Of a stretch of 64,000 nucleotides of DNA, positions 35,844 through 43,418 are shown piece by piece. The notes below the pieces were generated by a model. That model made no database searches. It was not told where the DNA came from and saw nothing but the letters and a program-made list of their open reading frames with translations. Each line of letters opens with the position of its first letter. The stretch's first letter is position 1. The position numbers were made by a program, and so were the translations under genes. Source of the stretch: Streptomyces sp. V3I8 (GTDB taxonomy: Bacteria; Actinomycetota; Actinomycetes; Streptomycetales; Streptomycetaceae); the NCBI RefSeq assembly GCF_030817535.1, contig NZ_JAUSZL010000002.1, positions 6,510,001 to 6,574,000 on the forward strand, written 5' to 3'.

Positions 35844-38570
35844 GTGGCAGAGACAGGATCGAAGAAGACCGAGAAGACCTCCGGCCGGGCACGTCCGCGG
35901 CTGATGCTCATGGACGGGCACTCACTGGCCTACCGGGCGTTCTTCGCGCTGCCCGTGGAGAACTTCACGACGGCGACGGGCCAGCCGACGAACGCGATCT
36001 ACGGCTTCGCGTCGATGCTCGCCAACACGCTGCGCGACGAGGCGCCCACGCACTTCGCGGTGGCGTTCGACGTCTCCCGCAAGACGTGGCGCTCCGAGGA
36101 GTTCCCGGAGTACAAGGCGAACAGGTCGAAGACCCCGGACGAGTTCAAGGGCCAGGTCGAGCTGATCGGCGAGCTGCTGGACGCGATGCACGCCGAGCGG
36201 TTCGCCGTCGACGGCTTCGAGGCGGACGACATCATCGCCACGCTCGCCACGCAGGCCGAGGCCGAGGGCTTCGACGTACTGATCGTCACCGGTGACCGTG
36301 ACTCCTTCCAGCTGGTCTCCGAGCACACCACCGTGCTCTACCCCACCAAGGGCGTCTCCGAGCTGACCCGGTTCACCCCCGAGAAGGTCTTCGAGAAGTA
36401 CGGCCTCACGCCCGCCCAGTACCCCGACTTCGCGGCCCTGCGCGGCGACCCGTCCGACAACCTGCCGGGCATCCCCGGCGTCGGCGAGAAGACCGCCGCG
36501 AAGTGGATCAACCAGTTCGGTTCGTTCGCGGAACTGGTCGAGCGCGCCGAGGAGGTCAAGGGCAAGGCCGGGCAGAACTTCCGCGACCACCTGGAGTCGG
36601 TCCAGCTCAACCGCCGCCTCACCGAGATGGTGCGCGACGTCGAGCTGCCCAAGGAGGTCCCCGCCCTGGAGCGCGCCCCGTACGACCGCACGGCCGTCGC
36701 GATGGTCCTGGACACCCTGGAGATCCGCAACCCCTCGCTGCGCGAGCGGCTGCTGGCCGTCGACCCCGGGACGCAGGAGGCCGAGGACGCCGCGCCGGTC
36801 GCCGCGGGAGTGGCCGTGGACGGCACGGTCCTCGAGGCGGGTGAGCTGGCTCCCTGGCTCGCCGAGCACGGCACGACGGTCCTCGGTGTGGCCACGGTCG
36901 ACACCTGGGCGCTGGGCACCGGATCGGTCGCCGAGATCGCGCTCGCCGCGGCCGACGGGGCCGCCGCGTGGTTCGACCCGTCGACGCTCGACGAGGGCGA
37001 CGAGAACGCGTTCGCGCACTGGATCGCCGACGCCGGCAGCCCCAAGGTGCTGCACAACGCCAAGGCCGTCATGCGGGTCTTCGCCGAGCACGGCTGGCGG
37101 GTCGGGGGCATCGCCATGGACACCGCCCTCGCCGCCTACCTCGTCAAGCCGGGGCGCCGCTCCTTCGACCTGGACGCGCTGTCCCTGGAGTACCTCGGCC
37201 GGGAGCTGGCGCCCGCCGCGACCGCCGACGGGCAGCTCGCCTTCGGCGCGGACGAGGGCGCCGAGGCCGACGCGCTGATGGTGCAGGCCCGCGCCATCCT
37301 CGACCTGGGCGAAGCCTTCGGGGAGCGGCTGCGGGAGGTCGGCGCGGCCGACCTGCTCCAGGACATGGAGCTGCCCACCTCCGAGCTGCTCGCCCGTCTG
37401 GAGCGGCACGGCATCGCCGCGGACAGGGCGCACCTGGAGGCCATGGAGCAGATGTTCGCCGGCGCCGTCCAGCAGGCCGTGAAGGAGGCGCACGCGGCCG
37501 CCGGGCACGAGTTCAACCTCGGCTCGCCCAAGCAGCTCCAGGAGGTCCTCTTCGGTGAGCTGGGCCTGCCGAAGACGAAGAAGACGAAGACCGGCTACAC
37601 GACGGACGCCGACGCGCTGGCCTGGCTCGCCGCCCAGACCGACAACGAACTGCCCGTCGTCATGCTGCGCCACCGCGAGCAGGCGAAGCTGCGGGTCACC
37701 GTCGAGGGCCTGATCAAGACGATCGCCGCGGACGGCCGCATCCACACCACCTTCCACCAGACGGTGGCCGCGACGGGCCGCCTCTCGTCGCAGGACCCGA
37801 ACCTGCAGAACATCCCGGTCCGCACCGAGGAGGGCCGCGCGATCCGGCGCGGCTTCGTGGTCGGCGAGGGCTTCGAGTCCCTCATGACCGCCGACTACAG
37901 CCAGATCGAGCTGCGGGTGATGGCCCATCTGTCCGAGGACGAAGGACTGCTGGCGGCCTTCACCTCCGGCGAGGACCTGCACACCACCGTCGCCTCCCAG
38001 GTGTTCTCGGTGGAGCGCGACGCCGTCGACGCGGAGATGCGCCGCAAGATCAAGGCGATGTCGTACGGGCTGGCCTACGGTCTGTCGGCCTTCGGCCTGT
38101 CCCAGCAGCTCAACATCGACGCGGGCGAGGCACGTGGCCTGATGGACACGTACTTCGAGCGCTTCGGAGGAGTACGGGACTATCTGCGCCGGGCGGTCGA
38201 CGAGGCACGGGCCACCGGTTACACGGCGACGCTCTTCGGGCGCCGCCGCTACCTCCCCGACCTCAACAGCGACAACCGGCAGCGGCGGGAGGCGGCCGAG
38301 CGGATGGCGCTGAACGCGCCGATCCAGGGCACGGCGGCCGACATCGTCAAGATCGCGATGCTGCACGTGGACCGGGCGCTGCGCGAGGCCGGTCTCACGT
38401 CCCGGATGCTCCTCCAGGTCCACGACGAAATCGTCCTGGAGATCGCTCCGGGGGAGCGGGCGCGGGTGGAGGAGCTGGTCCGCCGGGAGATGGCCGGCGC
38501 CGTGCGGCTCCGGGCCCCGCTGGACGTCTCGGTGGGGGCGGGCAGGGACTGGGAGTCGGCGGCCCACTAG
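35844..38570 (+). CDS. polA: DNA polymerase I
   Basis: Family A polymerase of 908 residues for Okazaki fragment processing and repair. The N-terminal 5' nuclease domain (MDGHSLAYRAFFAL, FEADDIIATLA, VTGDRDSFQLV) and polymerase motifs A (TADYSQIELRVMAHLS), B (RRKIKAMSYGLAYGLSAFG) and C (LLQVHDEIVLE) are complete. In the middle domain the proofreading DxE motif is missing (GVATVDTW at that place), so 3'-5' exonuclease activity is not expected, as in mycobacterial PolA. GTG start at 35844, probably leaderless. Confidence 0.95.
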   Translation: MAETGSKKTEKTSGRARPRLMLMDGHSLAYRAFFALPVENFTTATGQPTNAIYGFASMLANTLRDEAPTHFAVAFDVSRKTWRSEEFPEYKANRSKTPDEFKGQVELIGELLDAMHAERFAVDGFEADDIIATLATQAEAEGFDVLIVTGDRDSFQLVSEHTTVLYPTKGVSELTRFTPEKVFEKYGLTPAQYPDFAALRGDPSDNLPGIPGVGEKTAAKWINQFGSFAELVERAEEVKGKAGQNFRDHLESVQLNRRLTEMVRDVELPKEVPALERAPYDRTAVAMVLDTLEIRNPSLRERLLAVDPGTQEAEDAAPVAAGVAVDGTVLEAGELAPWLAEHGTTVLGVATVDTWALGTGSVAEIALAAADGAAAWFDPSTLDEGDENAFAHWIADAGSPKVLHNAKAVMRVFAEHGWRVGGIAMDTALAAYLVKPGRRSFDLDALSLEYLGRELAPAATADGQLAFGADEGAEADALMVQARAILDLGEAFGERLREVGAADLLQDMELPTSELLARLERHGIAADRAHLEAMEQMFAGAVQQAVKEAHAAAGHEFNLGSPKQLQEVLFGELGLPKTKKTKTGYTTDADALAWLAAQTDNELPVVMLRHREQAKLRVTVEGLIKTIAADGRIHTTFHQTVAATGRLSSQDPNLQNIPVRTEEGRAIRRGFVVGEGFESLMTADYSQIELRVMAHLSEDEGLLAAFTSGEDLHTTVASQVFSVERDAVDAEMRRKIKAMSYGLAYGLSAFGLSQQLNIDAGEARGLMDTYFERFGGVRDYLRRAVDEARATGYTATLFGRRRYLPDLNSDNRQRREAAERMALNAPIQGTAADIVKIAMLHVDRALREAGLTSRMLLQVHDEIVLEIAPGERARVEELVRREMAGAVRLRAPLDVSVGAGRDWESAAH

Positions 38571-38596
38571 CCCCACCGGGCCGCCGGGGGCTGGCC

Positions 38597-38749
38597 GCAG
38601 CCATGGAACCGGCCTCGGCCCCACCTACCCAGGGGCGCGGGGAACTGCGCGCTCAGCCCCCGGCGGCCCGCAGCCATGGAACCGGCCTCGGCCCCACCTA
38701 CCCGGGGGCGCGGGGAACTGCGCGCTGAGCCACACGCGGCCCGCAGCCG
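38597..38749. repeat. Tandem duplication (73-bp unit) containing the dispersed GC repeat
   Basis: Two nearly identical units start with GCAGCCATGGAACCGGCC at 38597 and 38670, 73 bp apart, with a partial third start at 38743. Each holds one copy of the dispersed repeat (AGGGGCGCGGGGAACTGCGC at 38631 and its variant at 38704). It lies directly after polA. The rest of the 576-bp gap contains a 12-bp palindrome CGGTACGTACCG (38855-38866) and a doubtful small open frame. Confidence 0.85.
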
Positions 38750-38821
38750 GAGAAGTGGCCCCGTCACCCGCGTGGCCCCCGACCGGGAGCCCCCGGCGGG
38801 ACCCGCGCGGAGGATGCGGGC

Positions 38822-39145
38822 ATGGGTCCTCACATACGGAACACGCGGCGCACGCGGTACGTACCGTACGTACGACACCGCCGCACCGCACTCACCGCAA
38901 CTCTCACCTCACTGCTCCCCGCGCGGAGCCCCGTCCGGGCCCCCGCCCCCGTCCCCGCCACCTCGCCGGCCGCCGCCAGTCCCAGATTCCCGGCCCGCGG
39001 CGCGACCGGACGCATCCTGGCCGGCACCCTTGAGCGGACCGGACGGACAGCGGCCACCAGTCACCGCTTCCTCCCCGACGACCCCACCGACTCCGTCACC
39101 TGCCACGCCCCGCACACCCCGGGCCCCGGCCCCACCGTCCGCTAG
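38822..39145 (+). CDS. Doubtful small open frame, possibly secreted
   Basis: A 107-codon frame with an Arg-rich start and a weakly hydrophobic stretch (TALTATLTSLL). The second half has good third-position GC. No clear ribosome site and no recognised family. It spans the palindrome at 38855. It may be a relic or chance. Confidence 0.25.
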   Translation: MGPHIRNTRRTRYVPYVRHRRTALTATLTSLLPARSPVRAPAPVPATSPAAASPRFPARGATGRILAGTLERTGRTAATSHRFLPDDPTDSVTCHAPHTPGPGPTVR

Positions 39146-39146
39146 C

Positions 39147-40001
39147 TCACCGCGCAACGGTGCGGCTCGGCTCCGCACGGGGCCCCGCCGGGCCGGGACC
39201 GACCGGAGCCGGACGCCCCACCCTGACCGCCACGGCGTACACGGCGAACCCGACGGCCAGCCCCGCCCCCGCCCCGAAGCACACGGTGGGAATCAGCTCC
39301 CAGGGCTCGGCCCGCGACCCCCAGTGGTCCCACCAGCGGGTGGCCCGCTGCACGGCCGCCGCCACCGCGCAGACCCCGATCAGCGCACCCGCCGACCAGC
39401 GGTCGCGCGCCGGGAGGACCGGCACCCCCAGGGGCTCCGCGTCCCGCTGCCGCCGCAGGGCCACCACCAGGAACGTGGCGATCACGACGGCCGACAGCGC
39501 CGAACCGCCGTACTGCAGGTACCAGTACAGAGGCGACCCCGCGACGTCCTGCCCCAGGACGGGGAAGATCCGCATCCCCCACCGGTCGGGGTGCGTGAAC
39601 GCGTCCCACCCGACATGGGTCAGCCCACCCAGCACCGCGGACACGTACCACCACAGGGCGAGCGCCGGGCGGACGCGGGCGCGCGGCGCACCGCAGCGCA
39701 GGAGGGCACCGATCCGTCCCTGCCGGCTCCGCGGCAGCAGCGCCACCAGCGGTTCGCGCAGCACCAGCCAGGCGCCCACGAGCGCCCAGGCGACCAGGAC
39801 GTCGAACGTGAACACCCCGGGGAGGGAGTGCGTGAACCCTCCGAACTCCATGGCCCGCGGCAGTACACTCGCCGCGTAATAGGTCATGTCGGGCGCGAAC
39901 GAACCGGCGACCAGCACGGCCGGGACCAGGCGGCCGCGTCCGGACCCGTCCGCGCGCACCGCGGGCAGGACGGCCGCGGCATGGCTGAGGGTGAACGGCA
40001 A
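39147..40001 (-). CDS. DUF4184-family membrane protein
   Basis: Polytopic membrane protein of 284 residues with the DUF4184 hallmark start MPFTLSHAAAVLP, FAPDMTYY and GLTHVGWDAFTHPDRWG. The conserved His/Asp residues resemble membrane metal-dependent hydrolases, but the activity is not known to me. The TTG at 40001 is used because AGGGGG lies five bases upstream and homologues begin here. Divergent from the transglycosylase gene. Confidence 0.8.
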   Translation of the reverse strand: MPFTLSHAAAVLPAVRADGSGRGRLVPAVLVAGSFAPDMTYYAASVLPRAMEFGGFTHSLPGVFTFDVLVAWALVGAWLVLREPLVALLPRSRQGRIGALLRCGAPRARVRPALALWWYVSAVLGGLTHVGWDAFTHPDRWGMRIFPVLGQDVAGSPLYWYLQYGGSALSAVVIATFLVVALRRQRDAEPLGVPVLPARDRWSAGALIGVCAVAAAVQRATRWWDHWGSRAEPWELIPTVCFGAGAGLAVGFAVYAVAVRVGRPAPVGPGPAGPRAEPSRTVAR

Positions 40002-40128
40002 CGGGGCCCCCTGCGAACGGCGTTGAACGGTGTTGAGCGGCGTTGACCGGACCCGGCGACTCCGGCTGTTCGCCGGGCGGTCCTGTCATCCTTTGATCCT
40101 GACGTCCGGCGCGGAGAAACGGTTCCCG

Positions 40129-40150
40129 GCTCCCCGGCATGCCGGGGAGC
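40129..40150. promoter_or_regulatory. Perfect 22-bp palindrome in a divergent promoter region
   Basis: GCTCCCCGGC followed by ATGCCGGGGAGC forms an exact inverted repeat. It sits in the 350-bp region between the DUF4184 and transglycosylase genes. It could be an operator or, as RNA, a hairpin. A TAGGGT hexamer lies further on (about 40227) in the direction of the transglycosylase. No c-di-AMP riboswitch consensus is visible. Confidence 0.45.
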
Positions 40151-40351
40151 GGCCCGGGCAGGACAAACGGGATATGGCCAACCGGTGAAGACCGGGTACG
40201 AACAGGTGTTGGGGCGGAGGAAGTTGTCGTAGGGTCGCCTGGGTCGTCGTACTGGGGAGTGCGGCCGCACGGCACCGGACGGCGGCACGGCACCGGACAG
40301 CAGGAGAAGGCGCGGGGCAACGGGCGATCGCCCACGGGAGGGGTTCACGCA

Positions 40352-42073
40352 ATGGCGGCGCAATTCGGCAGGCGGGTCGTCAAGGGAGCGGCGACGACCG
40401 CTGTGGCCGCGCTCGCGGTCGCGGCACTGTCCGCATCCCAGGCACCGGGCGTCACGGACACCACCCAGGGCAGAGAGAGCGCCAACTCGCAGCCCTCGCC
40501 CGACGCGAAGACCGGCGACAGCGCGACCGGCAACTCGCCCTACTACACCGACCTGCCGCCGCTCAACACCCCGACGCCGTTGCCGAGCGCGAGCAGTGGC
40601 GGCCCCGGCGCCGCGGGCGATGCCGAGGCGGGCATACCCGCGACCGTCCTGGACGCCTACAAGAAGGCCGAGGCGTCGCTGGCCGGGTCCAAGCCCGGGT
40701 GCAAGCTCCCCTGGCAGCTCCTCGCGGCCATCGGCAAGGTCGAGTCCGGGCACGCCCGCGGCGGCCGCGTCGACGCGAACGGCACCACGACCAGTCCGAT
40801 CCTCGGCCCGGTTCTCAACGGCATCGGCTTCGCGCGGATCACCGACACCGACGGCGGCGCGTACGACGGCGACACCACGCACGACCGCGCCGTCGGCCCG
40901 ATGCAGTTCATCCCCTCCACCTGGGAGTGGTCGGGCCGCGACGGCAACGGTGACGGCAGGAAGGACCCGAACAACGTCTACGACGCGGCCCTCGCGGCCG
41001 GGCACTACCTGTGCCGGTTCGGCTGGGACCTGTCCGACAGCGGCGACCTCCGGCGCGCCATCCTCAGCTACAACAACTCGACGGACTACCTGAACACGGT
41101 CCTGTCGTGGGTGGAGTACTACCGCAAGGGCACCCACGAGGTCCCGGACGGCACGGGCACGCTGCCCTCCGGCCGCAGCGACGGCAGCACCGGCACCGGC
41201 AACGGCGGGACGGTCACCACCCCGCGGACCCCGCAGACCCCGCCGGCCTCGACACCGCCCAGCAGCCACACCCCGGGCGGCGGCGGCTCCACGAGCCCCG
41301 AACCGAAGCCGCCCGCCACGACTCCGCCCGCCACCACCCCGCCCCCCACCACGCCTCCGGCGTCCCCGGCTCCCACCCCCACCGAGACGGTGGACCACCT
41401 GGAGGACGCGGGCACCGGCAAGCTCACCGCGACCGCGGGCGACACCTTCGCCGAGAAGATCAGCGCCCGTGCCGAGACGAAGGCCGGCAAGGCCGTCGGG
41501 AAGGTCCGCGTCCGGTTCACCGTCACCGGTGGTACCGGCACGACCTTCGCCGGCGGCGAGAGTGTCGCGACCGTCGTCACGAACAGCTCCGGGGTGGCGA
41601 CCGCGCCCGCGCTCCAGGCGGGCGAGAAGACCGGCGGGTTCACGGTCCGCGCGGCCGTCGTCGGCCGCACCGTCCCCGGTCTCGACTACGCGGCGACCGT
41701 CACCGCCCGCCAGGCCGACGGACTCACCCGCACCACGGACACCGCGCTGACCTGCGTCCCGGGCGGCGCGTTCGCGGACCAGGTCGAGGTGAAGGCCACC
41801 TACAAGGGCGCCGCCGCGGCCGGTGTCGCCGCGACGGCCACGCTCGTCAAGGCGGCGGACGACGCGACCGAGAACGACAAGGGCCCGTACTTCGAGGACG
41901 CGGACGGCAAGGCGGTACGCACCCTCGCGGGCCTCGAGACCGGTGAGGGCGGCCTGCTCCGGCTTCCCAAGCTGTACGCGGACGGCGCGGCCGGCACGTA
42001 CCTGCTGCGCATCACGACGACCGGCGGCGCGACCCTGACCGTCGAGCTGAAGGTGGCCGCGGCCGCCTCGTAA
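40352..42073 (+). CDS. Secreted lytic transglycosylase with Ig-like C-terminal domains
   Basis: Exported protein of 573 residues. Signal peptide, then an SLT-type muramidase domain (KLPWQLLAAIGKVESGHA with catalytic Glu, GPMQFIPSTWEWSG, NNVYDAALAAGHYLC), a Pro/Thr/Ser linker of about 80 residues and a C-terminal part with repeated beta-strand segments like bacterial Ig domains (GKVRVRFTVTGGTGTTFAGG). It should cut peptidoglycan glycan strands outside the membrane. The ATG at 40352 follows GGGAGGGG. Confidence 0.87.
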   Translation: MAAQFGRRVVKGAATTAVAALAVAALSASQAPGVTDTTQGRESANSQPSPDAKTGDSATGNSPYYTDLPPLNTPTPLPSASSGGPGAAGDAEAGIPATVLDAYKKAEASLAGSKPGCKLPWQLLAAIGKVESGHARGGRVDANGTTTSPILGPVLNGIGFARITDTDGGAYDGDTTHDRAVGPMQFIPSTWEWSGRDGNGDGRKDPNNVYDAALAAGHYLCRFGWDLSDSGDLRRAILSYNNSTDYLNTVLSWVEYYRKGTHEVPDGTGTLPSGRSDGSTGTGNGGTVTTPRTPQTPPASTPPSSHTPGGGGSTSPEPKPPATTPPATTPPPTTPPASPAPTPTETVDHLEDAGTGKLTATAGDTFAEKISARAETKAGKAVGKVRVRFTVTGGTGTTFAGGESVATVVTNSSGVATAPALQAGEKTGGFTVRAAVVGRTVPGLDYAATVTARQADGLTRTTDTALTCVPGGAFADQVEVKATYKGAAAAGVAATATLVKAADDATENDKGPYFEDADGKAVRTLAGLETGEGGLLRLPKLYADGAAGTYLLRITTTGGATLTVELKVAAAAS

Positions 42074-42087
42074 CCCGGCGGACGCAC

Positions 42088-42128
42088 CGGCGGCGCCCCC
42101 TCGCTCCTTCGGCGAGGGGGCGCCGCCG
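42088..42128 (+). terminator. Strong terminator after the transglycosylase gene
   Basis: Perfect 17-bp stem CGGCGGCGCCCCCTCGC/GCGAGGGGGCGCCGCCG with loop TCCTTCG, followed by TTGTGTG. Confidence 0.85.
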
Positions 42129-42217
42129 TTGTGTGCGCGACGTGTTCTCATCCCGCCCGCCCGTTGCTACGGTGCCGTAACTGACGAGGTGTCAGCTCCG
42201 TCCGTCGGGAGGCCCGT

Positions 42218-42352
42218 ATGCGTGCCCTGATCGCCGCCGCGACCGGTCTCGCCCTGGCCGTCGCGCTGGTCCTCACGCTCACCGCCCTGGGCTCTCCCGA
42301 GGGCGAGACGTCACCCGAACCGCTGCTCACCACCGTCCCCAGCCATCCGTGA
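42218..42352 (+). CDS. SPW_0924-type small membrane peptide
   Basis: A 44-residue peptide: one hydrophobic segment (LIAAATGLALAVALVLTLT) and a short polar tail ending LLTTVPSHP. GGGAGG lies five bases before the ATG, and codon bias is typical. It matches the short Streptomyces family named SPW_0924 as I remember it. It is either a membrane-anchored peptide or a very short secreted one. It lies just before the DUF3068 gene on the same strand. Confidence 0.75.
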   Translation: MRALIAAATGLALAVALVLTLTALGSPEGETSPEPLLTTVPSHP

Positions 42353-42425
42353 CGCACCCGCGCGACCGCACCCGCATGACGCACACCCGTGACGCACGCC
42401 CCAACGCACAGGGAGGGCCGTCGAG

Positions 42426-43418
42426 ATGCGCCGCAAGGCCAGCCTGATCCTGCTCGCCCTCGCCGTGTTCTTCGCGGCCCTGTCCCCGCTGCTGCGCTGG
42501 TACGCCTATCCCCGCCTGGCCAAGGTCCCCGCCGGCCAGTACCAGGACATGGTCCTGGAGGCGGACGACGCGACCCTCCTCGACTACGGCACGATGACCG
42601 CCGAGAAGGTCGGCAGGATCACCGTCGTGCAGACCCTCAGGGGCGACGTCGAGGCGTCCCGCAGGATCGAGCGCAGCGCGAACCGCGACGTGGTCGTCTG
42701 GGACGGCCTCTCCTACGTCCAGGGCCCCGACGGCGAGACGGTCTCGAGTTTCCCCGAGCGGTACATCTTCGACGCGCACACCCAGGAACCCGTCCACGCC
42801 ACCGGCGAGACGGTCGACGGCGACCCCGTCAGGCGCGGGGGCATCGAGTTCAAGTGGCCCTTCCGTACGGAGAAGAGGGACTACGAGTACTTCGACGCGC
42901 AGGCCCGCCTCACCGCACCCATCCACTACGAGGGCACCCGGGACTTCCGGGGCGTGGAGGTCTACTACTTCGAGCAGACCGTCCCCTGGACGAAGGTGCC
43001 CCTCCCGAAGACCCTGCCCGTCGAGGGCGTCACCGCGGAGTCGGTCGCGAAGACGGGCACGACCCGCTGGTACACCACCGTCCGCAAATTCTGGGTCGAA
43101 CCCGTCACCGGCGCACCCGTCTACGGGGAGGAGATCCACCGGGAGGAGCTGCGCGGCGGCACCCTCCTGGGCGACCGCGACAAGGTGACCGCCTTCTCCG
43201 GGCACGTGAAGATGCGCGAGGACTACATCCGGCACACGGTCGACCTGGTCAGGTCCCAGCGCCTCCTGCTGCTGATGATGACCTCGTACCTGCCCTGGGG
43301 CTTCCTCGTCCTCGGCGTCGGACTCCTGGCGCTGTCCCTGTACCTGGAAGCCCGCGGCCGCCGGCCCGGCGACCCGGCACCCGCCGAGCCCCGTGCGCCC
43401 GAGCCGCTCAGCGCCTGA
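42426..43418 (+). CDS. DUF3068 (PorA-family) membrane-anchored protein
   Basis: Protein of 330 residues with one membrane segment at each end (SLILLALAVFFAALSPLL and YLPWGFLVLGVGLLALSLYL) and an outer domain between. DUF3068 proteins are common in actinobacteria and of unknown function. Conserved pieces include YQDMVLEADDATLLDYGTM and RWYTTVRKFWVEPVTGAPVY. Its 3' end overlaps the 3' end of hrpB by 11 bases. Confidence 0.85.
   Translation: MRRKASLILLALAVFFAALSPLLRWYAYPRLAKVPAGQYQDMVLEADDATLLDYGTMTAEKVGRITVVQTLRGDVEASRRIERSANRDVVVWDGLSYVQGPDGETVSSFPERYIFDAHTQEPVHATGETVDGDPVRRGGIEFKWPFRTEKRDYEYFDAQARLTAPIHYEGTRDFRGVEVYYFEQTVPWTKVPLPKTLPVEGVTAESVAKTGTTRWYTTVRKFWVEPVTGAPVYGEEIHREELRGGTLLGDRDKVTAFSGHVKMREDYIRHTVDLVRSQRLLLLMMTSYLPWGFLVLGVGLLALSLYLEARGRRPGDPAPAEPRAPEPLSA

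Noticed and set aside
35922..38624. A minus-strand open frame of 900 codons across polA
   Set aside because: Antisense shadow of polA. The same reason applies to long frames opposite livM (27243-29291), rpsA (47309-49141) and the 34054-35904 frame.
40002..40351. c-di-AMP (ydaO) riboswitch before the lytic transglycosylase
   Set aside because: Expected because such genes often carry one, but the conserved riboswitch core is not visible; only a palindrome and a possible -10 element are seen.
43408..43418. Error in the overlap of the DUF3068 gene and hrpB
   Set aside because: An 11-base tail-to-tail overlap is common in compact genomes, and both C-termini look natural.
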